Shown piece after piece: positions 1-11,173 of a stretch of DNA of 64,000 nucleotides (position 1 is its first letter; each line of letters begins with the position of its first letter). The DNA lies in contig NZ_JAALJI010000002.1 of assembly GCF_011064595.1 (NCBI RefSeq), positions 434,001 through 498,000 of the forward strand, given 5' to 3'. The DNA is from Paludisphaera soli. Lineage in GTDB: Bacteria; Planctomycetota; Planctomycetia; Isosphaerales; Isosphaeraceae. The notes beneath the pieces were generated by a model. That model made no database searches. It worked only from the letters and a program-made list of their open reading frames with translations, and was not told where the DNA came from. Made by a program: the position numbers and the translations under genes.

Positions 1-2345
1 CTGAACAGGACCTCGGCGGCCTCGCGACGAGCCGCGGGGCTCATCGCCTTCCACTGGCCGAGGACCCCTTCGGCGACCGCCGGCCCGGCCTGCTCGCCCA
101 GCGCCCGCAGCGCGGCGAGCTGGACCTCGGCGGGCTGACGGGCGTCGAGCAACGGAGGCAGGACCTCCAGCGCTCGCTCGGGGCCGCTCAGGCCGACCAG
201 GGCGATCGCGACGGCGCGGCGGCCGGCGGGCTGGTCCGAGTCGGCGGCCTCGGCGGCCGAGTCGAACAGGGCGTCGAGCCGCTTCCAGGTGGCGTCGGAG
301 AGCGTCTCCTGGAGCGAGCCCCGGGCCCGCTTGAGCCCCGCGCCGACGGCCAGGACCACGCGGCCCCGCAGGTCGTCGGGCAGCTCCTTGGCGTACAGGT
401 CGGCGACGACCTTCTCGATGGCCCCGGCGTCCTTCGCCTGGCCGATCATCGTCGCCAGGTCGTCGAGCCAGGGGCGGCCCTGGGCTTCGACCAGGAAATC
501 GTCGTCGGCGAGCCGGGCGAGCAGGTCGGGGGCGTGGCCGGCGATCGAGGTCAGGACCGCGGCTCGGGTCCAGCGGTCCCCGGCGTCGCGGCGGGCGAGG
601 GCGGCCAGCGCGTCGAGCGCGCGGGGGTCGTCGTTCACGTCGCCCAGGGTGAGGGCGGCCTGGAAGCGGACCATGGGGTCGGCGTCGTCGGCCAGGGGGA
701 GGACGTTGGAGATCAAGGCGCGGTCGGCCTTCACGCGGCCCTCGGCGAGCTTCGCGGCCCGCTCGCGGACGCGGGGCTCGGGGTCGGCCAGGGCCATGGC
801 GACGTCGGCGTCGTCGAGGACGCCGAGGGCGTCCATCGTCCAGAGGGCGTGGAGCCGGCCGAGGGGCGTGGGCCGGTCGGCCGCCAGCTTGCGGAGCGCG
901 GGGGCGGCGGCGACCTCCTTGCGCTCGATCAGGAGCCGCTGGGCGGTCTCGCGCCACCAGGCGTCGGGGTCGGCCAGGAGGGCGACCAGCTCGGCGGCGG
1001 GGGCCTTGCTCAGGCGGGGGGCGCGGAGCGGCCGGGGGCCGTCGGCGAGCAGCTCGTAGAGCCGCCCTCGGTCCTTGCCGCTGGTCAGGTCCAGGTGCTT
1101 CTTGATCGGCTCGGGGATGGAGATTGGGTGCTCGATCGTCTCGCGGTACATGTCGACGATCAGGAGCGTGCCGTTGGGGGTGTTGGCGAAGTTCACCGGG
1201 CGGAACCAGTTGTCCTTCGAGGCCAGGAACTCGACACCCTCGTCGGCCCGCTCGGCCACGCAGACGGCCCCGGCGATCCCCATCGTCTTGCGATGCACGA
1301 GGTTCCCCCCCACGTCGCCGACGAAGGCGTTGCCGCGGTAGGCCTCGGGATAGGCCGACCCCCGATAGATCGTGACTCCGGTGGCCGACGTGAAGTAGCC
1401 GAAGGCGAACTGCTCGGAGTGCGAGAGCTTCTTGAGCATCGCCGGGTCGGCGACGCGCTGGCGGGTGCGGACGACCCGCCAGGGCTCGGGCTCGCTGATG
1501 CGGAAGACCGGGGCCGAGGCGCCGTCGGTGGGGATGTCCAGGATCACGGCCGGCGGGACGTAGGCCGGGTTGCGCTCCACGTCGCGCGAGGGGAGGACGA
1601 TCTGGCGGATGTGGTTGCTGTTGCCGCAGGTGAACTCGTGGCCCCAGTCGTCGGTCGAGAAGCCGAACTGGCCGCCGCCCGAGACGGCCTCGAACGCCAG
1701 GGTGTCGGGCTTGAACCGGAAGTCGCGGCCCCGGACGGAGACGGCCGGGCGGTCGGCGTGCTCGACGGTCCGGATCAGGCCGCCGTTGCTGCTGGTGACG
1801 CCGTGGATCCAGCCGTCGTCGCCCCAGTGCAGGCTGTTGAGCAGCCCCTGGACGTTGCCGGTCTCGAAGCCGGTGAAGACGACCTTGCGGACGTCGGCCT
1901 TGCCGTCGCCGTCCGTGTCCTTGGCGTAGAGGATCTCGGGCGCGACGGCGATGAAGACGCCGCCGTCGTAGGGGACGACGCCGGTGGGCCACGTGAGGCC
2001 GTCGGCGAAGACGGTGCGGGCGTCGAACCGGCCGTCGCCGTCGCGGTCCTCCAGGCGGGCGACCGTGCCCGAGGGCCTGTCCTCGACGAACGGATAGCCG
2101 CGCATCTCGACGACGTAGAGCGCGCCGTCGGCGTCGTAGGCGACGGCCACCGGGCTCTTGACCAGGGGCTCGGCGGCCACCTGGTCGAGCCGGAACCCCG
2201 GGTGCAGGGCGAACGAGGCCAGCGCCTCGGCGGGCTCCCTGGCGGGGATCCTCGGCAATTCGCGGGCCAGGTCGTCCTGGGCCGTCGCGGTCGTCGCCAC
2301 GCCCAACAGGATCGTCAGGGCGAGGCCCTGGTAACGCTGCAACAT
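1..2345 (-). CDS. Membrane-bound dehydrogenase-like protein with HEAT repeats (3' end outside window)
   Basis: Translating the minus strand from the ATG at 2345 gives about 781 codons running off the left edge. An SD-like GGAAGG lies just upstream. Residues 1-23 form a signal peptide ending ATAQ. Residues about 40-400 look like a beta-propeller with Asp-rich turns (DTDGDGKAD, DRDGDGRFD) and the phrases WGDDGWIHG and VDMYRETIEHP, as in the planctomycete TIGR02604/PVC dehydrogenase-like family. Residues about 430-781 are Ala/Leu-rich HEAT-type repeats (ADPDAWWRETAQRLL, ADPEPRVRERAAKLA). Family members usually end in a c-type heme domain with CXXCH; that part would lie outside the window, so I cannot confirm it. 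An exported redox or carbohydrate-related role is inferred from the family only; the substrate is unknown. Confidence 0.88.
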   Translation of the reverse strand, partial: MLQRYQGLALTILLGVATTATAQDDLARELPRIPAREPAEALASFALHPGFRLDQVAAEPLVKSPVAVAYDADGALYVVEMRGYPFVEDRPSGTVARLEDRDGDGRFDARTVFADGLTWPTGVVPYDGGVFIAVAPEILYAKDTDGDGKADVRKVVFTGFETGNVQGLLNSLHWGDDGWIHGVTSSNGGLIRTVEHADRPAVSVRGRDFRFKPDTLAFEAVSGGGQFGFSTDDWGHEFTCGNSNHIRQIVLPSRDVERNPAYVPPAVILDIPTDGASAPVFRISEPEPWRVVRTRQRVADPAMLKKLSHSEQFAFGYFTSATGVTIYRGSAYPEAYRGNAFVGDVGGNLVHRKTMGIAGAVCVAERADEGVEFLASKDNWFRPVNFANTPNGTLLIVDMYRETIEHPISIPEPIKKHLDLTSGKDRGRLYELLADGPRPLRAPRLSKAPAAELVALLADPDAWWRETAQRLLIERKEVAAAPALRKLAADRPTPLGRLHALWTMDALGVLDDADVAMALADPEPRVRERAAKLAEGRVKADRALISNVLPLADDADPMVRFQAALTLGDVNDDPRALDALAALARRDAGDRWTRAAVLTSIAGHAPDLLARLADDDFLVEAQGRPWLDDLATMIGQAKDAGAIEKVVADLYAKELPDDLRGRVVLAVGAGLKRARGSLQETLSDATWKRLDALFDSAAEAADSDQPAGRRAVAIALVGLSGPERALEVLPPLLDARQPAEVQLAALRALGEQAGPAVAEGVLGQWKAMSPAARREAAEVLF

Positions 2346-2492
2346 CCTTCCGCGACTCCTCGAAGATCGTTTGAGTGCCAGGCCGGGGGCGGCCCCGACC
2401 GGCGAGACGATGAACCTTCCGCGACGGCCGGAAGAGGAGGCCGAGGCTTCGCCCGGATACGTCGGTGCGGGTTGCGATCGGGGACCCGGGCC

Positions 2493-4493
2493 TCAGCCCT
2501 GGATGGCGTTGGTGCGCCCCAGGGCGATGTCGAAGTCGCCGACGGCGGGGACGAGCATCGCCATCAGGGCGAAGCCGTAGACCCCGGCGCTGACGAGCAG
2601 GGCGGCCAGGAAGTCCCCGTTCAAGAGGCTGATGATGCAGTAGAACGAGCAGAACGGCGTCAGCAGGGCCACCAGGGCGATCGCCCGCGACGGGTTCTTC
2701 GCCCCCAGCGAGCCGAACAGGGCCACGCTCCCCGCCCCGATGAAGATCATGAAGCTCAGGAGCTGGCGGCCGAACTCGCGGTCGCTGAAGATGATCAGGT
2801 AGGCGCAGAGCAGGATGCCCACCATCAGGAAGAAGATCGTCCCCAGGCTGTGGGCCACGGCGGTCCGGCTGCTGGTGTAGGTGATCGCGTCGTGCAGGCC
2901 GAGCATCGCCGCGAAGTGGCAGAAGAGCAGGTAGTCGACCAGGAAGAAGACCAGGTTCTCGCCCGACATCCGGCCCGTCCACCAGAGGAACGCCGCGAAC
3001 AGCATCGGCAGGACGACCATCTCCTTGGCGTTGTAGAGGACCCCGAAGAGCTTGCCGTAGATGAAGTCGCCTGGGGACAGCTCGGTCACCAGCAGCAGGT
3101 CGAGCGCGCCGGTGTCGCGCTCGCTGGTCAGCGAGGTCACCCCCTGGGCGTTGATCAGGACCAGGCTGAGGATCGCCAGGCCGACCGGGATCATGCCCAG
3201 GCCGCTCCCCAGCGGCTCCTCCAGCCCGGCCGACAGGTTCAGGAAGAAGCCGACGCCCAGGGCGAAGAGCAGGAAGTAGCAGGCCTTGATGATGAGCGGC
3301 TTGGAGCCGTAGGCCCGGGTCATCAGCTCGCGCCAGAGGATCGGGTTGGTCCAGGGCTTGCGGTACGGCCGGGCGGCCCCCGCCAGCCGGCGGTGGGTCC
3401 GCCGGGGGACGTGCAGCCCGGTGGTGGCGCCGACCTCGGCGTCGCGCCCGGCCTCGGGCTCGCCCCCCATCGTCGTCGCCGCCGCGGCCCGATCGCCGCC
3501 GACGGGCGCCCCGCCCTCGCGGCCGACGACCGCGGCCGCGGCCGTCGTCGTCGAGGCCGCGGCCGTCGTCGTCGAGGCCGCGGCCGCGGGGACGGCCTCC
3601 TCGCGGACCTCCACGAGCGTCTCGACCACCTCGGCGTCCCCCTCGCCCTTCTCCCTCGGCTCGTTGTTGCCCGGGTTCCAGACCCGGAGCATGGCCGTGC
3701 CGATCGCCACGATCGCCGCCGCGAACGTCAGCCGGACGGCGATGTAGACCACGCTCGTCGTCCGCACCAGGCCCGTCGCCTGGTCGGCCGCCGGGTAGAG
3801 CACGGCGAGCATCGCCCGATACGGGTTCAGGACCTCCTTGACCGGGACGCCCAGCAATTCCAGGTCGGGGAAGAAGACGCTGAACAGCTCCACCCCCGTC
3901 ACCGAGAAGACCACCATCAGGATCGTCAGCGAGATCGACTGGAACGTCCGGTCCCGCCAGAGGGCCACCAGCAGCCCCATCGCCCCGCCGGCCACGCCCG
4001 ACGCCGCCGTCACCGCGAACAGGTTCAGCACCTGGCCGAACGAGATCCCGCCGAACAGGGCGCAGAGCGACAGCAGGCCGATCCCCGCCCCCAGCATCAC
4101 CACGATGTGCAAGAGCCCCGCCACCAGCTTGCCCAGCACGATCTCGTGGTCGGAAAGCGCGGTCATGAGCAAGAGCGTGAAGGTGCGGCGGTCCTTCTCG
4201 TAGGCGACGGCCGCCGCCGTCGACAGGGGCGCGAAGAAGAGCATCAGCGTGAGCTGGAGCATGGCGAACATGCCGTACAGCACGCCGCCGAAGCGGGCCA
4301 TCAGGCCCAGCTCGCGGACGTCCTGCCACCCCACGATCGATTGCCAGGCGGTCCAGAGCAGGATGAACAGGAAGCAGGCGAACGAGGCCCGCCACAGGTA
4401 ATATCGCAGGCTCCGCGGCGCGGTGAGCACTTCCCGGGCGATGATCGGTCCGGCGAACAAGGGCGGATCCCCCAACGATCGGAGAGAAGACAA
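2493..4493 (-). CDS. ABC-2 type transporter permease, two membrane halves joined by a low-complexity linker
   Basis: The protein is about 666 aa. The N-terminal half (from LGDPPLFAGPIIAREVL) has about six membrane segments. A charged/Ala-Thr linker follows at roughly residues 290-370, and a second half begins NPILWRELMTRAYG with another six to seven segments. The phrase TSERDTGALDLLLVTELSPG is typical of ABC-2 permeases that pair with a separate ATPase. No ATPase gene is adjacent in the window. The start is uncertain: the open frame extends to 4811, but the upstream part is not membrane-protein-like. I chose a TTG at 4493; another TTG at 4475 is possible, and neither has a clear Shine-Dalgarno. 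The linker carries an in-frame 21-bp tandem repeat. Exported substrate unknown. Confidence 0.82.
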   Translation of the reverse strand: MSSLRSLGDPPLFAGPIIAREVLTAPRSLRYYLWRASFACFLFILLWTAWQSIVGWQDVRELGLMARFGGVLYGMFAMLQLTLMLFFAPLSTAAAVAYEKDRRTFTLLLMTALSDHEIVLGKLVAGLLHIVVMLGAGIGLLSLCALFGGISFGQVLNLFAVTAASGVAGGAMGLLVALWRDRTFQSISLTILMVVFSVTGVELFSVFFPDLELLGVPVKEVLNPYRAMLAVLYPAADQATGLVRTTSVVYIAVRLTFAAAIVAIGTAMLRVWNPGNNEPREKGEGDAEVVETLVEVREEAVPAAAASTTTAAASTTTAAAAVVGREGGAPVGGDRAAAATTMGGEPEAGRDAEVGATTGLHVPRRTHRRLAGAARPYRKPWTNPILWRELMTRAYGSKPLIIKACYFLLFALGVGFFLNLSAGLEEPLGSGLGMIPVGLAILSLVLINAQGVTSLTSERDTGALDLLLVTELSPGDFIYGKLFGVLYNAKEMVVLPMLFAAFLWWTGRMSGENLVFFLVDYLLFCHFAAMLGLHDAITYTSSRTAVAHSLGTIFFLMVGILLCAYLIIFSDREFGRQLLSFMIFIGAGSVALFGSLGAKNPSRAIALVALLTPFCSFYCIISLLNGDFLAALLVSAGVYGFALMAMLVPAVGDFDIALGRTNAIQG
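3538..3579. repeat. 21-bp tandem repeat inside the permease gene (2 perfect copies plus a partial one)
   Basis: Two identical 21-bp units, each containing GTCGTCGTCGAGGCC, are followed by the first 6 bp of a third. Because 21 is a multiple of three the repeat keeps the reading frame; on the minus strand it encodes repeated Ala-Ser-Thr-Thr-Thr-Ala units in the cytoplasmic or periplasmic linker of the permease. Confidence 0.85.
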
Positions 4494-4611
4494 AGGGCGG
4501 GAGGGGCGCGGGTGGACGAAGGAAAGGAGGATGGCTCCCGAAGGCGTCCCCGGTAGGAAAGTGTAGCAAACCCGGCCGCGCCCGACCAAGGGGTCTCGCG
4601 AGGCGGAGACG

Positions 4612-4641
4612 TTGACATCGGTCCGGCCGGTCCCGTAGAGT
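4612..4641 (+). promoter_or_regulatory. Candidate sigma70-like promoter for the small exported protein
   Basis: A consensus -35 TTGACA (4612-4617) is separated by 18 bp from TAGAGT (4636-4641). The predicted start of transcription is about 70 bp before the chosen start codon at 4719. Confidence 0.5.
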
Positions 4642-4718
4642 GCAATGAGCCCGTCGCATCCCCATTTGTCCAAACCGTGCGGAGCCCCCCGGCCGTGGAT
4701 GACTCCGGTCGCCCGAAG

Positions 4719-5090
4719 ATGGGACGATCCTGGTCCCGCGTCGCGATCGCGACCGCGGCCCTGATCCTCGCCGTCTCCGCCGGGTCCGAATCCCGCGCCG
4801 CCGGCTGCCACGTCCCCGAGCGCCCCGTCCTCTCGCGGACGACCTCGTGGGACGCCTGGGCGAACGCCGACCCGGCCGGCCTCGCCGCGCCCGCCGCGCT
4901 CCGCCCGCTCCCCTGCGAGGGGGAGACTCCCTACCGGGCCGGCCTCGACGCGCCCGCCGTCCCGGCCGCCGCGACGACGCCCGCCGCCCCGGAATCACCC
5001 CCGGCCTCCTCATCCCTCCGGCCCGCCGACGCACCCGTCGCGCCCCGGCTCGCCTCGACCCCGCTCGACCGCCCCCCCCGCGCCGCCTGA
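4719..5090 (+). CDS. Small Pro/Ala-rich exported protein of unknown function
   Basis: From the ATG at 4719 the product is 123 aa. It opens with a signal peptide (MGRSWSRVAIATAALILAVS, cleavage near SRAAG) and then a short ordered patch (CHVPERPVLSRTTSWD). The remainder is rich in Pro and Ala and likely disordered. An upstream GTG at 4677 is in frame but would put 14 charged residues before the signal sequence, so I prefer 4719. A TTGACA/TAGAGT promoter precedes it. I do not recognise a family; two cysteines are present, near the mature N-terminus and mid-protein. It could still be a spurious ORF, but the signal peptide and promoter favour a real gene. Confidence 0.5.
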   Translation: MGRSWSRVAIATAALILAVSAGSESRAAGCHVPERPVLSRTTSWDAWANADPAGLAAPAALRPLPCEGETPYRAGLDAPAVPAAATTPAAPESPPASSSLRPADAPVAPRLASTPLDRPPRAA

Positions 5091-5147
5091 CGCCCCCTTC
5101 GCATCGGGTCGTCGCGTTTCCTCAAGGCATCGGGAAAGGGTTCAGGC

Positions 5148-5750
5148 GTGGCTCACGCATCGATCGTCCTCGCGCGTCGCGTCGTCGCGGCGACGCTGCT
5201 CCTCGTCGCATCCGGGTGCGACCGGCCGTCGTCGCTGGAGGCGCGGGCCATCCCCAGGCTGACGCTCTCGGAGGGCTGGAAGCCGGTCGACCGCTCGACC
5301 TGGCTCGCGCCGGGGGTCCGGCTGGCCGCCTGGTCCGGCCCCGAAGGCTCGTCGCTGACCATCTACCGCAAGCTGCCGATCCCCGGCGGGACCGCCGAGC
5401 AGGTCGTCGAGTCCATGGCCAACCGGCTGACCCACCTCCCCGGCTTCCAGGTCCTAGAACGTCGGGTCGAGACGATCGCCGGGGTCCCGGCGGCGCGGGT
5501 CGAGGTCGTCGCGCCGGGGACCGGCTCGGAGATCGCCCCCAGCAGCGTGAACAAGGCCACGGCGCCCGAGGGGACGACCCTGACGCCGACCCGCGAGATC
5601 ACCATCGGCTTCCCCCGCCGCGACGGGACGCTCTTCCTCGCCTGGCGGATGCCCGAATCGGCCCGGCTCGCCGTCACCCCGCAAGTCGAGGCGGCGCTGG
5701 CCGGGATGGCCCTGCCGCCCGACGCGGCGCCGACCACTTCGTCCTACTGA
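5148..5750 (+). CDS. Predicted lipoprotein, unknown function
   Basis: A GTG start at 5148 is preceded by a purine-rich GGGAAAGGG. The 200-aa product begins with a lipoprotein-type signal (hydrophobic VVAATLLLVASGC, Cys24 as lipid acceptor). The mature part has a pattern of short beta strands (LTLSEGWKPVDRSTW, RLAAWSGPEGSSLTIYRKL, VESMANRLTHLPGF) like periplasmic proteins that accompany electron-transport genes, but I cannot assign a family. It lies 104 bp upstream of the multiheme cytochrome gene on the same strand and may be transcribed with it, although a strong hairpin sits between the two. Confidence 0.72.
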   Translation: MAHASIVLARRVVAATLLLVASGCDRPSSLEARAIPRLTLSEGWKPVDRSTWLAPGVRLAAWSGPEGSSLTIYRKLPIPGGTAEQVVESMANRLTHLPGFQVLERRVETIAGVPAARVEVVAPGTGSEIAPSSVNKATAPEGTTLTPTREITIGFPRRDGTLFLAWRMPESARLAVTPQVEAALAGMALPPDAAPTTSSY

Positions 5751-5810
5751 TCGTTCGCCGGCCCGGTTCTTCCAGACGTCATCATCCATCCCTGGTCCCC
5801 GACGAGGTCG

Positions 5811-5839
5811 CCCCGCCGGACGCGAATCGCGCGGCGGGG
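5811..5839 (+). other. Strong hairpin just before the multiheme cytochrome start
   Basis: CCCCGCCG (5811-5818) pairs perfectly with CGGCGGGG (5832-5839). Inside it CGCG-AAT-CGCG forms a second stem after a 2-nt bulge. It ends about 15 nt before the ATG at 5855, so it could affect translation initiation or act as an attenuator. No U-run follows, so it is not a typical intrinsic terminator. Confidence 0.5.
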
Positions 5840-5854
5840 GACGGGAGCAAGTCC

Positions 5855-8800
5855 ATGTCGACGCCCGCAGCCACCCCCCGCGACCGCCGCGGCCGGGTGT
5901 ACCAGCCCGCCATCGGCCCGAAGCTCCGGCCGCTGCTCTGGGTGATCCTGATCGCCTTCGCCGTCCTGGCGGCCAACGGGTTCTACCTGTCCAGCGTCAC
6001 GGCGCTGACGTGGTACACCGGCAGCACCCAGCAGACGTATTTCTACTTCCTGATGGCCCTGCTGCACGTCCTGCTGGGCCTCTTGCTCGTCGTCCCGTTC
6101 GTGGCGTTCGGGTTCGCGCACCTGGTCACCTCGTGGAAGCGGCCGAACAAGTCGGCGGTGCGTTACGGGCTGGCGCTGCTGGCGATCGGGGTCGTGGTCC
6201 TGGTCTCCGGGTTCATGCTGGTGCGGATCGGCGGGTTCGAGGTCCGCGACGTCCGCGTCCGCGACGCCGGCTACTGGGCGCACGTCGTCGCGCCCTTGCT
6301 CGCGGTCGGGCTCTACGTCAAGCACCGCCTGGCCGGCCCCCGGATCCGCTGGGAGTGGGCGCGACGGTTCGCGATCCCGGTGGTCGGGTTCGCGGCGGTC
6401 ATGGGCGTGCTGCACTTCCAGGACCCGAGGACGTTCGGCGAGCGGGGGCCGAAGTCGGGCAAGCAGTACTTCTACCCGTCCGAGGCGGTCACGGCCAACG
6501 GCAAGTTCATCCCGGCCGAGACGCTGATGATGGACCAGTACTGCCTGAACTGCCACAAGGACGCCTACGACGGCTGGTTCCACTCGTCGCACCGGCTCAG
6601 CTCGTTCAACAACAAGGCGTACCTGTCGAGCGTCCGCGAGACCCGGCAGGTCTCGATGGAGCGCGACGGCACCACCCAGGCCGCCCGCTGGTGCGCCGGC
6701 TGCCACGACCCCGTGCCGTTCTTCTCCGGCCAGTTCGACGACCCGAACTACGACGACGTGAACGACCCGACCGCGCACGCCGGGATCACCTGCACCACCT
6801 GCCACGCCATCAGCAACGTCAACAACACCCGGGGCAACGGCGCCTACACCATCGAGGAGCCCCAGCACTACCCCTTCGCCTTCAGCGACGACCCGGTCCT
6901 GCAGTGGATCAACCACACGCTGGTGAAGGCCAAGCCCGAGATGCACAAGAAGACGTTCCTGAAGCCGATCATCCGCTCGAGCGAGTTCTGCTCGACCTGC
7001 CACAAGGTCGGCCTGCCGTTCGCGCTCAACGAGTACAAGGACTTCGTCCGGGGCCAGGACCACTACACGCCGCACCTGCTCTCGGGCGTCTCGGGCCACG
7101 GGGCGCGGAGCTTCTACTATCCGCCCGTCGCCAAGTCCAACTGCGCCGACTGCCACATGGAACTGAAGGACTCGAACGATTTCGGCGCCCAGGATTTCGC
7201 GGCCAAGGGGAGCCGCCAGATCCACGACCACACGTTCGTCGGAGCCAACACGGCCCTCGCCCACTTCCAGGGGGACGAGAAGACGGTCGAGGCCCACCGG
7301 AAGTACCTGAGCGACAAGAAGGTCCGCGTCGACCTGTTCGCCCTCCGCGAGGGGGGCGAGATCGACGGCGAATTCCTCGGCCCGCTACGCCCCGAGGTCC
7401 CCACGCTCAAGCCCGGCGGGAAGTACCTGGTGCAGACGGTCGTGCGGACGCTGGGCCTCGGCCACCCGCTGACCCAGGGGACCGTCGACTCGAACGAGAT
7501 CTGGGTCGAGCTGATCGCCCGCGACGGCGACCGGATCGTCGGCCGCTCGGGGGGGATCGGCGAGGACGGCGCGGTCGACCCGTACTCGCACTTCATCAAC
7601 GTCTACATGCTCGACCGCGAGGGGAACCGGATCGACCGCCGCAACCCCCAGGACATCTTCGTCCCGCTCTACAACAAGCAGATCCCCCCCGGGGCCGGCC
7701 AGGTCGTCCACTTCGGCCTCGACGTGCCGCCGGGGGCGACCGGCCCGATCACGCTGGAGGCCCGCGTCAACTACCGCAAATTCGACCGGACCTACATGGA
7801 CTACCTCTTCGGCAAGGGCGAGGGGCCCGAGATCCCCATCACCCTGATGGCGACGGACTCCGTCAAGCTCCCGGTCGAGGGGGGGCCCGCCGTCGAGAAC
7901 GAGCCCTCCCCCATCAAGGAGACCTGGCAGCGCTGGAACGACTACGGGATCGGCCTGCTGCTGGAAGGGGGCGAGAAGGGGGGCCAGAAGGGCGAGCTGA
8001 AGCAGGCCGAGCCGGTCTTCCGGAAGGTCGCCGAGCTGGGCAAGGCCGACGGCTGGGTCAACCTGGCGCGGGTCTACGAGCGCGAGGGGCGGATCCCCGA
8101 GGCCCTGGAGGCCCTGGAGAAGGCCGCCTCCCACGAGGAGCCCGCCGCCCCCTGGACGATCAACTGGCTCACCGGCCGGATCAACGTCCGCAACGGCCTG
8201 CTGGACGAAGCCGTCGCCAACTTCGAGACGGTCCTGAATACCAGGATCCCCGAGCGCAAGTTCGACTTCAGCCTCGACTACGTCGTGATCAACGAGCTGG
8301 CCCAGGCCTGCTACGGCCGCGCCCGGATCGAGCCGGTCGAGGGTGAGGAGCGGAAGGCCTGGCTGACGAAGGCGATCACCAACTACCACCGCTCGGTGAA
8401 GATCGAGGCCGAGGACGTGGCCTCGCACTACGGCCTGGGGCTGGCCTTCGGCGACCCGGCCTGGGGCCCCAAGCCGCCCGAGCCGGACGCCCCGGCCGAG
8501 CCGATCGACCCCGAGAGCCTCGGCGCCCAGGTCCCCGGCGTCGCCGACGTGGACGCCCCGGCCCAAACCCGCAAGGAGCGGGCGCTCAAGCTGGCCGCCG
8601 ACGTCGCGCGCTACGTCAAGGGCCCGCGTCCCAAGTATCAGTCGCGGCTGGAGCCGCTCTACGAGGTGACCGACGGCCTGGCGAAGGCCTGGGAGCAGGC
8701 CGCCGACCCCGAGGTCCGCTCGGCGATCGGCCGGGTCCTGGAGGTCGGCCACAAGGCGCTCCACGAGCGGCTCAAGCCCGACGAGACGGCCGAGGGACGC

Positions 8801-8964
8801 GCCTTCGCCGCCGCCCGCCGCAACAGCCCGGCCGCCAACATGAACGCCCAGTCCATCGTCATCCATCCCCTGCACCGCCCCGGCGCGCCGGGGATCGACG
8901 CATCGCCCAGCCCGTCGCCGACCGCCGCCGCACCCGCGACGGCCCGCCCCGAGGAGAGTGGACT

Positions 8965-8968
<4 letters not shown>
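5855..8968 (+). CDS. Membrane-anchored five-heme cytochrome c with C-terminal TPR region
   Basis: The product is 1037 aa from the ATG at 5855 (SD-like GGGAG). Residues about 25-205 hold four to five membrane helices with several histidines (LLHVLLG, AHLVTSW, WAHVVAP, YVKHRL), resembling a b-type cytochrome anchor. Five CXXCH heme c sites follow: CLNCH (C230), CAGCH (C280), CTTCH (C313), CSTCH (C379) and CADCH (C430). Residues about 470-660 look like beta-rich domains. From about 690 there are TPR-like repeats (AEPVFRKVAELGKADGWVNLARVYEREG). The C-terminus is Pro/Ala-rich. It should sit in the cytoplasmic membrane with hemes on the outer face, passing electrons between the quinone pool or a b-heme and a periplasmic partner (inferred). 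Its stop overlaps the next gene's start by ATGA, so the CRTAC1-like lipoprotein is probably its partner. Substrate unknown. Confidence 0.9.
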
Positions 8969-10785
<1,817 letters not shown>

Positions 10786-10853
10786 TTCCTCGCCTCGTCG
10801 GGGGGGCGGCGCCGAATCGCGCCGGATTCCCGGCCTAGGGGGGTTTCCTCGTG

Positions 10854-10862
10854 TGATAGAAT
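10854..10862 (+). promoter_or_regulatory. Extended -10 promoter element upstream of the S41 protease
   Basis: TGA-TAGAAT (TGN followed by TAGAAT, 10857-10862) has the form of an extended -10; no good -35 is seen 17 bp upstream. It would give a leader of about 300 nt before the gene at 11174. The stretch 10786-11173 otherwise contains only a 75-codon open frame (10884-11111) without family likeness, which I do not call. Confidence 0.4.
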
Positions 10863-11173
10863 TGTCCACGACGGGGGGAGCCGGTGGAGTCCGGCCCCCT
10901 TCGCCGAACCGACCGTTCTCGACCCGGACCCGATTCCGGGCTCGGCGTACGTCGTAGCCGCCTCATTGAACGACATCCATCGAATTGCAACGTACGGAGC
11001 GGTGCTCGCGAACGCAAATTCCGTCAGGCGCGTGGGTGGACACAGGATGAACGCCGGAGCCGGCCCCGAAAGCTCTCGACCGTCGTCTTCCTCGATCGAC
11101 AAGTCCCCTAGCGGCGCCTGATGCGGGTTGGCCTCCTCCCCAGCACCGCCTCCTCCCGGGAGGACGGTCGACC

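Noticed and set aside
534-4556. Very long plus-strand open frame of 1340 codons
   Set aside because: It reads through the antisense of the dehydrogenase-like gene and the ABC permease, has no family-like sequence and a highly biased composition (Gly, Arg, Asp, Gln, Val). It is a shadow caused by GC bias.
4847-5854. 336-codon upstream extension of the multiheme cytochrome frame
   Set aside because: It overlaps the small exported protein and the lipoprotein in another frame, is Arg/Pro/Gly-rich and has no start or RBS that explains it. The ATG at 5855 gives a protein that begins just before the first membrane helix.
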